The notes under the pieces are model-generated. The model did not search any database, had not been told where the DNA came from, and saw nothing but the letters and a program-made list of their open reading frames with translations. Shown one piece after another: positions 1 through 8,285 of a DNA stretch of 64,000 nucleotides. Source of the DNA: Desulfobacter postgatei 2ac9 (GTDB lineage: Bacteria; Desulfobacterota; Desulfobacteria; Desulfobacterales; Desulfobacteraceae); the NCBI RefSeq assembly GCF_000233695.2, contig NZ_CM001488.1:3099501-3163500 (forward strand), written 5' to 3'. Both the position numbers and the translations under genes were made by a program. The first letter of the stretch is position 1. The number at the start of each line of letters is the position of its first letter.

Positions 1-733
1 CGGATGGAAAAACCAAAGATATGTCGTGCCGTGTTGCTATGCTGAAGATGGAAAAGGATGGGGTGATATGCCTGCCGCCCTCTACTCAAAAACAAAGCGT
101 GACCGACGCATTAAATTAACGTCAGCTACGGATCCGCAAAGCCGGGTTGTCTGTCCGGTTCATCGTTTGCCGGAACTTAATTTGCAGATCGTTACCAAAG
201 CGACATCTGGTTTGTGGAATGAATACATCGAAAGGTATCATTATCTTGGGCATAAGCCGTTGCCAGGTGCCCAACTTCGATATTTCATTACTGCCGGCGA
301 ACAGATCGTTGCCCTGGCAGGGTTCGGTGCAGCGGCATGGCAAACCGCACCAAGAGATCAGTTTATTGGATGGACTCATGATCAAAGAAAGGCAAATTTG
401 CATTTGATTGTGAATAATGCCAGATTCCTTATTTTGCCATGGATTCAATCAAAAAATTTGGCATCCAAAGTTCTCTCATTAATCACACACCGACTCCCGG
501 ATGATTGGCACAACAAGTATAATATCCGGCCTGTCCTGCTTGAGACGTTTGTTCAAAAAGATCGTTTCGCAGGGACCTGTTATAAAGCCGCAAACTGGCA
601 AATTGTTGGAGAAACTAAAGGGCGGGGTAAATTAGGTGCTAACCCAAAGAAAGGGACGGTGATTGTTCCCATCAAAGATGTTTGGGTTTATCCTCTGGAC
701 CAGAATTTTAGGACGTTACTCAAATCAACTTAA
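1..733 (+). pseudogene. DruA-family (DUF4338) gene, frameshifted and 5'-truncated by the window edge
   Basis: This is the second copy of the gene at 16662-17528. The run of A at 88-92 has five bases where the intact copy has six (16882-16887), so the upstream codons (DMSCRVAMLK frame) are out of frame with the downstream DUF4338 body (TKRDRRIKL to the end). The body from about base 93 to the stop at 731-733 is otherwise intact and includes ERYHYLGHKPL, NNARFLILPW and RPVLLETFV. An ATG at 26 opens a 235-codon frame into the body, but it is only an alternative-frame start. Slippage on the A-run could restore the product. A plain loss-of-function indel is the simpler reading. Confidence 0.75.
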
Positions 734-756
734 AAATGACTAACCCGAATATTTAC
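1..756 (+). mobile_element. Right-hand part of an IS66-like element (copy 1)
   Basis: Bases 1-756 match the right part of the complete element at 14893-17551 almost base for base. The match stops at the terminal inverted repeat ACTAACCCGAATATTTAC (739-756), after which the two copies diverge. The left end and transposase lie outside the window. The only difference I found is one missing A in an A-run (88-92), which breaks the passenger gene. The copy points the same way as the downstream one, so 757-14892 is bracketed by direct copies. Confidence 0.85.
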
Positions 757-931
757 GTTCAGGTGTCCTTTTTTTCAATCATCTTCAACAGGATATGAAA
801 GCAAAACACAGCCTCAGCCCAAATGGTAATACGGATAACTCCTGATTATGAACGTTATCTTTGCGAAAAACGGTTTCCGGTTTAAAGAACTTGACCTGAT
901 CATCCCAACGACTGCGAATTGAACTTTCCAT
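757..931 (-). pseudogene. Degenerate N-terminal gene fragment (copy A), cut by the IS66-like element
   Basis: The minus strand opens with an ATG at 929-931 behind a purine-rich GGGAGGGGGGGA ribosome-binding stretch. The product starts MESSIRSRWDDQVKFFKP and frameshifts. The next frame then carries ITIWAEAVFCFHILLKMI, matching the membrane segment of copy B (1019-1198). The homology runs into the IS end at 756. It looks like the first 50-60 residues of a small single-span membrane protein, with the rest lost when the element inserted. The hydrophobic segment and N-terminus remind me of small symporter-associated subunits, but I cannot name the family. Confidence 0.5.
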
Positions 932-1328
932 TCCCCCCCTCCCTTGTCAGTTTTAGGTTAGCTTCTCGTACTCTTTTTTTTGTCGAACAATATTTCTACC
1001 CACAAAATCCCGATGGAATTATTGTTTTACTATAAAGCAGGAAAAATCCGGTATAATTAGGATACGAAAACAGAATGCAGCTACAGCCCAAATTGCAATA
1101 CAGGTAACAATGGCGCGAACGTCGTTTTTGAGAAAAGTGCTTTGAGGTTTAAAGAAATTGATCTGGTAATTATCACTACTGCTAATTGTACTTTCCATTT
1201 CCCCACCCTTGTACTTTTTAGTTTAGATCCACGTACTATTTCGTACCATGTTTCTTTGTCGGACAATATTTATACCCACCAAATCCCGGTGGCGTTATTG
1301 TTTTACTATAAAGCAGAGAAAATCTTAC
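797..1328. repeat. Diverged tandem duplication of about 255 bp, two copies
   Basis: Bases about 797-1050 and 1066-1328 align along their length with many substitutions. Shared landmarks include CAGCCCAAAT, GGTTTAAAGAA, ACTTTCCAT, ATTGTTTTACTATAAAGCAG and the conserved block around ACCCAC-AAATCCCG-TGG. Each copy contains the same minus-strand 5' leader, ribosome-binding site and first 50 or so codons of the same small membrane protein. So this is a duplicated gene start rather than random repeat DNA. Confidence 0.75.
1019..1198 (-). pseudogene. N-terminal fragment of a small membrane protein (copy B)
   Basis: A 59-codon frame starts at ATG 1196-1198 behind a GGGTGGGGAA ribosome-binding stretch. 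It begins MESTISSSDNYQINFFKPQS, has a hydrophobic segment (IVTCIAIWAVAAFCFRILI, about residues 30-48), then runs into the leader of copy A and stops. The similarity to copy A ends with the membrane segment, so both copies retain only the start of the gene. I do not recognise the parent family with confidence. It resembles short accessory subunits of solute symporters, and an intact symporter lies 2 kb downstream. Confidence 0.45.
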
Positions 1329-1970
1329 ATTAACATTCATTAACTATCATTCATTAGCATTTATTCCTTCATAGCAGAAAAATAATTTAAATGTCAAAAA
1401 CAAAAATACATTTTTTTTTCGAATCAATGAAACATATTGGAATCAAAACAAAAATTTATCTATTATTTTCTTATGCCGCCTCCCTGATCGAACCCGGCCA
1501 TAAAAAACAGGCTGTAAACAGAAGCCGGACATGTCCTAAAAGCAGTCAGGTTCGGATATTGCGATAACTACGAAATATTGTCGGAAGGGTTTTGGAAAAA
1601 CCAACACACTTGAATTCGCAACCTAAGAAACTTAGTTATAAATATTTTTTGACCATTATTTGATCTTGATATAGACTTTTTTAGACTTTTGAAGTTCCTT
1701 ATTAATCCGGTTGTTTTTCTTTACAGATGATAGCCGGCGACCTACATGTTTAATGGCATTTTCCTCTTTAATGCTATGTTTTTCGCCGACGGTAACGGCA
1801 CGACGAAAGTTCATTTTACAAAAAAAGAATCAAAGTGACGGCTGACAGACAAGCCAACGATTAACACACGTTTAATAGTATTGAACGTGGAGATCCGCCC
1901 CTGATCAAATCCAAAATGAAAAATATTTCAAACCTATATTGAGACAAATTGACGGAACAGATCACCAGGG
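1329..1970. other. AT-rich intergenic stretch with little recognisable content
   Basis: Between the tandem duplication and the secreted-protein gene I see no domain-bearing gene. The only open frame of note is a lysine-rich 52-codon frame on the minus strand, listed separately. The base composition is AT-rich, in keeping with decayed DNA next to the insertion element. Confidence 0.5.
1656..1814 (-). CDS. Possible 52-residue basic protein
   Basis: The ATG is at 1812-1814 and the TAA at 1656-1658. The product starts MNFRRAVTVGEKHSIKEENA and ends in a lysine-rich tail (KKVYIKIK). No Shine-Dalgarno sequence precedes the ATG (TTTTTTGTAAA), and no family is recognised. The codon pattern is plausible but the frame is short, so it may be a chance frame or the remnant of a larger gene. 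Confidence 0.2.
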   Translation of the reverse strand: MNFRRAVTVGEKHSIKEENAIKHVGRRLSSVKKNNRINKELQKSKKVYIKIK

Positions 1971-2885
1971 TTATTGAAGGGTCACTTCGCTGAACGGGCC
2001 GACGGCCGCAAATCGGCTTTCATCCAGGGTCTCTATAACCTTGGCCTCACTCAAGGTCATACGTTCTTTTTTGATCATTTTCGAAATCACGGCAGGGGTT
2101 GGGCTGCTGGTATTTTTGACATATTGGGCTTCGACGGAAAAATCGTTTTGAACCGGATACCCTTTGATCTGGATAAGGGATTCCCGGATGGGATCCAGCG
2201 GTCCCTGCCAATACCGAAGCAGAAAGTTCAATTGTCCCAGCCGTTCGGCTTCAACTCCGAGGGTTTCGGCCAGGCGCCGGTGAAAATCATCATATTGATC
2301 AGCGCCGGGCACGGCATCCGATACCCACAGGTGCTGGCGGATCAGCGTGATACTGGCCGCGCTTTTTTTAAGATCCCGGGTCTCCAGCCGCAAATCGGCT
2401 TCAATGAATCGACACGGATATCCGCCCACCGTTTTTGTTTCAGGATCCACTGTGATGGAAAATACCGGTTCTGCCACCTCGTAACGGGCGTTTATAATCT
2501 GAGCAGTCCCTTCCGTCATGGGGCTATCGACCTGAAGCATCCGTGCATGGTGCATGTTCTCAAACGGCAGGGTCAGAATTTTATTTTTATACCAGTCAAT
2601 TTCCCGGATCTGGCGCTTCTCCAACAGAAAGTGGGTGGTATCCCGCTGCTCCTTAACCTCACCGAAAAACCGCTTCATCCAGCTTCCGGTGTAGCGGGTC
2701 TGTTTGTCCACCAGCATGGCCCGGGGGGTGTACCCAACCCGAAGTTCGGATTCCTGTTTGCCCATGAGGTATTCATCGCTCTGGTAATTGTGGACGAACA
2801 GTACGTCACCAAAACAGACCGGAGCAGGCATGGCGCATACCACCGCAAGCCAGAGGCCCAAAAGCATTCCAAAATATTTTATCAA
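1971..2885 (-). CDS. Secreted protein of unknown function (possibly DUF4412-like)
   Basis: About 300 residues. The N-terminus is a typical Sec signal peptide: a lysine, then a hydrophobic run (MLLGLWLAVVCAM) and a likely cleavage site after VCFG. The mature part is rich in beta-type stretches, starts DVLFVHNYQS and refers repeatedly to short hydrophobic-polar strands, as outer-membrane or periplasmic DUF4412-like proteins do; that family link is only an impression. The frame opens with TTG at 2885, three bases after the stop of the preceding gene, with an ATG at residue 7 as alternative. It is last in a minus-strand group behind a sodium symporter, suggesting co-transcription from the gene just upstream. 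Confidence 0.55.
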   Translation of the reverse strand: MIKYFGMLLGLWLAVVCAMPAPVCFGDVLFVHNYQSDEYLMGKQESELRVGYTPRAMLVDKQTRYTGSWMKRFFGEVKEQRDTTHFLLEKRQIREIDWYKNKILTLPFENMHHARMLQVDSPMTEGTAQIINARYEVAEPVFSITVDPETKTVGGYPCRFIEADLRLETRDLKKSAASITLIRQHLWVSDAVPGADQYDDFHRRLAETLGVEAERLGQLNFLLRYWQGPLDPIRESLIQIKGYPVQNDFSVEAQYVKNTSSPTPAVISKMIKKERMTLSEAKVIETLDESRFAAVGPFSEVTLQ

Positions 2886-2888
2886 TTT

Positions 2889-3125
2889 TTAAAGCCCCAG
2901 CAATTTTTGGTGAAGATAGGATAGACCGAACATGGTCGCCAGCGGAATCCCCAGCCCAAAGACCGAGCCCCATAAAATGCTTCCGCTCGGGTCAAACCCA
3001 TATGGTTTGATAAAATACAGAAGAAAATTGATGCCGATCCCTGTGAACAGATAGGTATTGTACCATCTGCGTTTGTTTTTTTCCCAATTCTGCAATCGTT
3101 CGTTGCGTTCTTTTTCCATTGTCAT
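2889..3125 (-). CDS. Small two-span membrane protein
   Basis: About 78 residues when started at the ATG at 3123-3125, preceded by AGCAGGTAATC. An in-frame ATG at 3138-3140 and a much longer upstream frame exist, but the latter crosses a transcription terminator and is unlikely. The charged N-terminus (MEKERNERLQNWEKNKRRW) is followed by two hydrophobic segments (TYLFTGIGINFLLYFI and ILWGSVFGLGIPLATMFGL). The family is not recognised. It ends three bases before the secreted-protein frame, so the two are probably translated from one message. Confidence 0.55.
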   Translation of the reverse strand: MTMEKERNERLQNWEKNKRRWYNTYLFTGIGINFLLYFIKPYGFDPSGSILWGSVFGLGIPLATMFGLSYLHQKLLGL

Positions 3126-3150
3126 GATTACCTGCTTCATATTTACGCAT

Positions 3151-3186
3151 AAAACGCCACCCCTGGGCATGGCGCCGGGGTGGCGT
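3151..3186 (-). terminator. Intrinsic terminator after the sodium symporter
   Basis: A perfect 10-bp stem ACGCCACCCC / GGGGTGGCGT (3154-3163 and 3177-3186) is followed, reading the minus strand, by TTTTA. It lies directly after the symporter stop codon and before the small membrane protein, so the two downstream genes probably have their own promoter or rely on readthrough. Confidence 0.7.
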
Positions 3187-3193
3187 GGACTGC

Positions 3194-4792
3194 TTATTGT
3201 TCCGGTCTTATATCCAGTGAGTATTTCTGGATCACTTCTTCTTTGCACGGTTTCGTCATCAGGCTGACGACTATGAAGAAAATAAATCCGACAAATACCC
3301 AGTAGAATTGATGCGGTGTGCTGATTTTATTGGCAGGATCACTGAGAAAAAACCAGTGATAGCTGCCCAGTTTATATTGTGCATACATCCATGACCCGGT
3401 TGAAAGTATTGTCATTACCAGGATGTTGGCGATGGCAGCGGTTGTAGTACTCCGGGTCCACCAGATGCCTAGAATCAGCGGTGGGCCGACGGAACAAAGG
3501 ATAACGATAAATGCCGCCCCGGAGATATCCAGAACCAGTGCCGGCGGATTGAATGCGAAGCACATAGAGACGAACACGATCAGTATGGTCATAACGCGTG
3601 TGGCCTGTACAGGTTTATTCTCGGGCCAACGGCTGCCAAAGACTTTTCCCACCAGATCCCTTCCCAGCAAAACGTTAAGGACCATGGTCCAGCCCGCGGC
3701 TGTAGCCATGGCGATGGCCAGGCCGCCCGCCGCCAGTACGGAAAGGAGGAAGGGGCTTTTCAATCCCTCCACGGCGGCAATCATTGAATAATCGGTGACA
3801 GATGCCCCGGCAACACCGTATGCGGTCTTCATGTGTTTGAGTACCCCCATGGCGTCGGTGATGCCTTCGGTCTGCATAAGCGGATGAAGGGTTTCGATCA
3901 ACACCCTGGCCCCGGTGCCGATAATAACCAGCCCGCAGTACATGGCACCGCCGATGGCTACGGCCCAGAAAACGCTGCGCCGGGCGGACTTGATATCCTG
4001 GGTGGTGAAAAAACGAACCACGGTGTAAGGCATGGCGGAAAAACCGAAATGCCATACGAAGAAGAAGCCCACCACGCCGGTCCACGTCGCCATAATGGGG
4101 TGGGATGCGGTTTCAGAGACATAGGGCATGTTAAAGAAATTGCCGTTGTTGGCCAGCACCGCGTCGGTCAGACCGTTCAATCCGCCGAAGTTAAAGATTA
4201 CATATCCGGCGGCCAGTAATGCGGCGACAGTCATGGCAACGCCCTGGAACGCCGTTGAGATGGTTGTGGCAACCATCCCGCCGAAATAGATATATGCAAA
4301 AATGACCACGGATGCCAGGATGACGGATACATTGAAAGGAATTTTCAGGATAGCCAGCAAAAAAAGGGCCGTGCCCACGATGGACAAAATGACATATGCC
4401 AGTCCGCCGATGAGTGTGGGAATGCCCGCTACGAGGCGAAGCCATTTTGTATCATAGCGGTCTGCGTAATAGTCCGTGAACGATGTCGGGGCATACTTAC
4501 GCAGGGGTGCAGCTGTCAGCAGGGTTGCAATGGGCATGCCCCCGATGATACCCACGAGTGCCCACCAGAAAGGGTAGCCCAAAATAAAAATAAAGGCCGG
4601 CAGCCCCAGAAAACTGGCCGGGCTGAAATATGTGGCGGCCAGCGCCGACCCGTTAACGATGGGGCCGACTTTTCGTCCGGCCACATAGAAATCGGACGAA
4701 TCCATGGATGCCTTACGCGAATACCATCCGATATAAAATATCACTGCAAAATAGAGTACGGAACCTAAAATGACGATTGGATTAACACCCAT
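3194..4792 (-). CDS. Sodium:solute symporter (SSS family), possibly for acetate or another monocarboxylate
   Basis: 532 residues with about 13 hydrophobic segments, the usual size for the SSS family. Family hallmarks are visible: DFYVAGRKVGPIVNGSALAA near residues 34-53, the ATYFSPASFLG core helix and the G-rich segment TDYYADRYDTKWLRLVAG. It should import an organic acid with sodium across the inner membrane. The start is fixed by a strong AAGGAGG eight bases before the ATG. A two-span partner is encoded 29 bp upstream on the same strand. Substrate cannot be read from sequence; acetate is suggested only by the acetate and formate transporters nearby. Confidence 0.85.
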   Translation of the reverse strand: MGVNPIVILGSVLYFAVIFYIGWYSRKASMDSSDFYVAGRKVGPIVNGSALAATYFSPASFLGLPAFIFILGYPFWWALVGIIGGMPIATLLTAAPLRKYAPTSFTDYYADRYDTKWLRLVAGIPTLIGGLAYVILSIVGTALFLLAILKIPFNVSVILASVVIFAYIYFGGMVATTISTAFQGVAMTVAALLAAGYVIFNFGGLNGLTDAVLANNGNFFNMPYVSETASHPIMATWTGVVGFFFVWHFGFSAMPYTVVRFFTTQDIKSARRSVFWAVAIGGAMYCGLVIIGTGARVLIETLHPLMQTEGITDAMGVLKHMKTAYGVAGASVTDYSMIAAVEGLKSPFLLSVLAAGGLAIAMATAAGWTMVLNVLLGRDLVGKVFGSRWPENKPVQATRVMTILIVFVSMCFAFNPPALVLDISGAAFIVILCSVGPPLILGIWWTRSTTTAAIANILVMTILSTGSWMYAQYKLGSYHWFFLSDPANKISTPHQFYWVFVGFIFFIVVSLMTKPCKEEVIQKYSLDIRPEQ

Positions 4793-4821
4793 TTGCTGCC
4801 TCCTTAATATGTCGCTGCCGA

Positions 4822-5112
4822 TCAGTTTTCGTGAACAATATTGGCACCCGTGTGCGCATCCTGTGTCTGGCGGTTTTTTCTGGCCTTTATTCTCTCTTCT
4901 CTTTTTTCCTCAAACCTGTAGTAGAGAAAAGAGATTATTATGTTCATCAGCCAGAGGCCGACAAGCCAATTATAGAAGTAGCAGGCCGGCACCCCCATAA
5001 ATTTTTTCAGTGGAAACCCGGGGATTGTCATTTCCAAAATCATGAAGATGCCAATCCAGCCATACATCAACGCCGTTCCTGCCCAGAATATCTTCGGCAT
5101 ACCCTTAAACAT
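4822..5112 (-). CDS. Small inner-membrane protein, likely symporter partner
   Basis: 96 residues with two hydrophobic segments (FWAGTALMYGWIGIFMILEM and WLVGLWLMNIIISFLYY) and a basic cytoplasmic tail (EEKREERIKARKNRQ). An AAAGGAGG ribosome-binding site precedes the ATG. It sits immediately upstream of the symporter on the same strand, the arrangement seen for small subunits that accompany several symporter types (DUF997- or DUF485-like proteins are examples). I cannot assign it to one of those families from motifs alone. Confidence 0.65.
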   Translation of the reverse strand: MFKGMPKIFWAGTALMYGWIGIFMILEMTIPGFPLKKFMGVPACYFYNWLVGLWLMNIIISFLYYRFEEKREERIKARKNRQTQDAHTGANIVHEN

Positions 5113-5457
5113 CTGTCGTCCTCCTTTTTAGATTTCCTTTGTATAGAATTTCAGGAACCCTTTCCCGATGTCCGCCTCCCCCATTTACGCAACGCCCAGA
5201 GAAAACCAAAGATCTCAAAAACGTCGAATGAAATTATGTAAAAAATAAAGATAAAACAATCAGGAGAAGACTGATTTTCATGTCCGTTGATAACCTGAGT
5301 GCTTTGTAGGTGAATGGGTATGGGATTGTCTATGAAAAAACCTACAAAATACCGGTCAGATCGGCAGAGCCGATCCTGCGGAACATCTCAATCTCACAGG
5401 AGATGCCGCTAAAAAAATTTTTATCCCCAAGGCCGGATGATGCCATGTTTCAGGCTC

Positions 5458-5486
5458 TTGATAATCTTTTTATTCTTTGTTATACC
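5458..5486 (+). promoter_or_regulatory. Sigma-70-type promoter, copy 1 of a duplicated cassette
   Basis: TTGATA (5458-5463), 17-bp spacer, TATACC (5481-5486). The whole 32-bp stretch from TTGATA through CCTTG recurs identically at 8061-8092 in front of another gene. It lies inside the open frame that could otherwise extend the GTPase upstream to 5310, so it supports the shorter start at 5571. Confidence 0.6.
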
Positions 5487-5570
5487 TTGCTTGGAAAAAT
5501 GACAATATCTGCCGCCTGGTATCATGATTTTGAGCGGTACATCTTATCTGACATTATTTCGGAGAAATCC

Positions 5571-7073
5571 ATGCATCGTGAAAATTATATGAATGCCCTT
5601 CGGGAAGATATCGTGGATACCATAACTACACACCTGACACCGATGGCCCAACGGTACGGTTACAGCGACATACCTCTGGAGACCAATGTAAAATGGCGTC
5701 CCATGGTGCTGGTCATCGGCAACTATTCGTCCGGCAAATCTTCCCTGATCAATGAATTTCTGGGTGCAAAAATTCAGGACACAGGCCAGGCCCCCACAGA
5801 TGATTCATTCACCGTACTGACCTATGATGATTCCGTGCCGGAAACAGAAGGAATACAGGTGGTGGAACAACGAGACGGCAAGTCCCTGCTGAATGATCCG
5901 GAATACCCCTTTTCCACCCTTCGCAAACACGGCCAGCGTTTTGCAGCCCATTTTCAACTGAAAAGAATAAACTCGCCTTTTTTGAAAAATCTTGCCATCA
6001 TTGATACCCCCGGTATGCTTGACAGCATTTCCGAGATGGACCGCGGATATGATTATCAGGAGGTCCTCGGTGATCTGGCCCAGAAAGCCGGACTGGTGCT
6101 GGTTCTGTTTGACGCCCATAAGGCCGGAACCGTGCGGGAGGCCTATAAAAGCATTCGGGAGACGCTGACCGCCCATACCTCTGAAGATCGAATCATCTTT
6201 GTACTCAACCGTATTGATGAATGCACCACTTTTAATGATCTGCTGCGGGTTTATGGAACCTTGTGCTGGAATCTTTCCCAAATTACCGGACGAAAGGATA
6301 TCCCCATGATCCGGATGACCTATTCGTCCAATGCATCCACCATCAACAAAAATCCGGCAACTCAGCCCCCGTTTCTCCCCCTTCTTGAAAATCAACGGGA
6401 GGATTTAAAACAGACCATTTTAAAAACTCCCTTGCGCAGACTGGATCATCTGGCCACCTATCTGGAGATTCACGGGGAGCGTCTGGCCCATTATATTGAA
6501 GCACTTCAGGCCTTTGCCCTGGAATTCCAAAGTTTCCGCATAAAAAAAATGGTTATCGGGCTTCTGATCAGCCTTCTGGGAGGAGGCCTGATTGCCTTTA
6601 CCTTGATGATGCTGGCCGGAATGGCGGATCCCACCATCCTGTTGTCCGTGGGCGGTATCGGTGCCGGTCTGATTATGACTTTATGGCTGGCATTTTTCCA
6701 GAAAAAGCTGGAACAAAAATTTCGCATCACTCGGCTGGAAGATCTTGATACCCTCACTCCCATTACAGACCAGACCCGCAAAGACAGTTGGGGCGCTATC
6801 CGGGATCTGGTATATCAGCATTTAAAAAACAACAAAGGCGATTATACCCTTTATGAGCTCAAATTGGATCGATTTGACATCCGGCAGGTCAATGAAAATG
6901 GCACACAAAAGATTCGGGAGGCCTTGAGCGAATTCCGGAGCATGTCTAAGGATGATTTGGAAGAATGGGAAAAAAACAGTGTGGTCCGAGAAGCTTATAA
7001 AAAGGAAAAAAAGAAAAAAAAGGAAATGGCCGAGGCCGAGCTTCTGACAGACACGATACGGCATTTGTACTAA
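5571..7073 (+). CDS. Dynamin-like GTPase with a C-terminal membrane hairpin
   Basis: About 500 residues from ATG 5571, which has GGAG at the right distance. A longer frame opens at 5310 but contains the promoter at 5458-5486. The GTPase motifs are clear: P-loop GNYSSGKSS (50-58), DTPG (145-148) and NRID (213-216). Switch-I threonines lie in TDDSFTVL. After the G domain, two adjacent hydrophobic stretches (about 327-376) form a likely membrane hairpin, followed by a long charged, lysine-rich tail. This fits bacterial dynamin-like or EHD-like proteins that remodel or bind membranes. No partner dynamin gene lies next to it, and its role here is unknown. Confidence 0.8.
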   Translation: MHRENYMNALREDIVDTITTHLTPMAQRYGYSDIPLETNVKWRPMVLVIGNYSSGKSSLINEFLGAKIQDTGQAPTDDSFTVLTYDDSVPETEGIQVVEQRDGKSLLNDPEYPFSTLRKHGQRFAAHFQLKRINSPFLKNLAIIDTPGMLDSISEMDRGYDYQEVLGDLAQKAGLVLVLFDAHKAGTVREAYKSIRETLTAHTSEDRIIFVLNRIDECTTFNDLLRVYGTLCWNLSQITGRKDIPMIRMTYSSNASTINKNPATQPPFLPLLENQREDLKQTILKTPLRRLDHLATYLEIHGERLAHYIEALQAFALEFQSFRIKKMVIGLLISLLGGGLIAFTLMMLAGMADPTILLSVGGIGAGLIMTLWLAFFQKKLEQKFRITRLEDLDTLTPITDQTRKDSWGAIRDLVYQHLKNNKGDYTLYELKLDRFDIRQVNENGTQKIREALSEFRSMSKDDLEEWEKNSVVREAYKKEKKKKKEMAEAELLTDTIRHLY

Positions 7074-7125
7074 TCAAATAAGGCCATGATGGCCATTGCC
7101 ACAGATGAAACAAAGAGAAGCAACG

Positions 7126-7971
7126 ATGAAAAATTTCCTTGCTCCGGAAGAATTGGCCCCAACCCTGGTCTCCTGGGGAGCAAACAAAGCCAATAAATTA
7201 ATTTTGCATCTTCTTCTGCTTGGCTTTCTGGCCGGAGCCTATATCGGTTTTGCTGCCCACCTGGCAACTGTTGTTGGAACCGGTGCATTCGGCTGGATTG
7301 GTTTAAAAAAATTTTTTATGGGTGCGGTCTTCAGCGTTGGTCTGATGCTGGTGATCATCCCTGGTTCAGAACTTTGGACAGGTAACACCATGATGACCAT
7401 GGCCCTGCTCGACAAAAAAATCACCTTGATCCAGATGGTGCGTAACTGGTTCTGGGTCTATCTTGGTAATTTGCTGGGATCTGTCTTTCTCGCCTGGATG
7501 ATCGTTTCTCAAACCGGTCTCATGGATGGTGTTTTTGGCGCCACCGCTTTGCAAATAGCAACAGCCAAAGTGACCACAGAAATTGCCGGCAGTAACCACA
7601 ACCTTGCCTATTTCTTCCGTGCTGTCGGTTGTAACTGGCTTGTTTGTCTGGCTGTATTGCTGGCCATTTCTGCCCAGGAAATCAGTGGTAAGATTTTGGG
7701 GATTTTTTTCCCGATCATGGCCTTTGTGACAGCAGGTTTCGAACACGCCATTGCCAACATGTACTTCATCCCTGCGGGAATCTTTGCCAAGCAGTTGCCG
7801 TTAGCTGTCAGAGGCTCAGCCATTGACGCTACATTACTGACCAGGCTCAACTGGTCCAGCATGTGGCATAGTAACTTGATTGCCGTCACCCTAGGAAATT
7901 TTATCGGTGGTGGAATCTTCGTTGGCGTTGTCTACTGGCTGGTCTATCTTCGTAAAGAAAATTCCAGATAG
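7126..7971 (+). CDS. Formate/nitrite transporter (FNT family)
   Basis: 281 residues with six hydrophobic segments, normal for FocA/NirC-type pentameric channels. Family signatures are present: GSELWTGNTMMT (the first re-entrant loop) and GFEHAIANMYFIPAG (the second), which together form the pore constriction. It should move formate, nitrite or another small anion across the inner membrane. I took the ATG at 7126, behind GAGAAGCAACG, rather than the longer frame from 7096. It follows the dynamin-like gene by 52 bp and could share its transcript. Formate is plausible in this acetyl-CoA-pathway organism, but the substrate is not fixed by these motifs. Confidence 0.85.
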   Translation: MKNFLAPEELAPTLVSWGANKANKLILHLLLLGFLAGAYIGFAAHLATVVGTGAFGWIGLKKFFMGAVFSVGLMLVIIPGSELWTGNTMMTMALLDKKITLIQMVRNWFWVYLGNLLGSVFLAWMIVSQTGLMDGVFGATALQIATAKVTTEIAGSNHNLAYFFRAVGCNWLVCLAVLLAISAQEISGKILGIFFPIMAFVTAGFEHAIANMYFIPAGIFAKQLPLAVRGSAIDATLLTRLNWSSMWHSNLIAVTLGNFIGGGIFVGVVYWLVYLRKENSR

Positions 7972-8285
7972 GAACGAGTCTTCAATAACTTGCCCATTTT
8001 GATATATCCGGGTTAAGTTATTTCGATCTCATTCCTGAATGTGGACAAAGTGTTTATTGTTTGATAATCTTTTTATTCTTTGTTATACCTTGTTTGAAAT
8101 AAAAAAGGAGGTTCCTATTCCTTTGTCAACGCTACAATCTAAGGCGATTGTGGGGGCCCGGAAATATTTACCCCCCCCCTGCTGGAATATTGTGATGCCC
8201 GGAACGTGACTATCCGGGTTGGAGATATATATAAACTCAGAGTAGCTTAACTCATAAACTTTTTTTTATTGGCAAGGAGACAAAT
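7972..8285 (+). other. Intergenic region with promoter and C-tract
   Basis: The stretch holds the second copy of the duplicated promoter cassette (8061-8092), a run of about ten C residues near 8171, and a CCCGG...CCGGG inverted repeat around 8200-8220. A clear AAGGAGA precedes the DUF2333 start at 8286. No gene is seen. Confidence 0.5.
8061..8089 (+). promoter_or_regulatory. Sigma-70-type promoter, copy 2 of the duplicated cassette
   Basis: TTGATA (8061-8066), 17-bp spacer, TATACC (8084-8089), identical to 5458-5486 including the spacer. It points at the DUF2333 gene 196 bp downstream, leaving a long 5' untranslated leader. Confidence 0.6.

Noticed and set aside
1081-1266. 61-codon minus-strand frame over the tandem duplication
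   Set aside because: It is out of frame with the conserved MES...FFKP start shared by both copies and is not preserved in the other copy.
1974-2924. Long 316-codon plus-strand frame opposite the secreted protein
   Set aside because: The minus strand has the signal peptide and coherent protein; the plus frame is a shadow without ribosome-binding site or family features.
5310-5570. N-terminal extension of the dynamin-like GTPase by 87 codons
   Set aside because: It contains the promoter cassette repeated at 8061, has no family similarity, and the ATG at 5571 has a proper ribosome-binding site.
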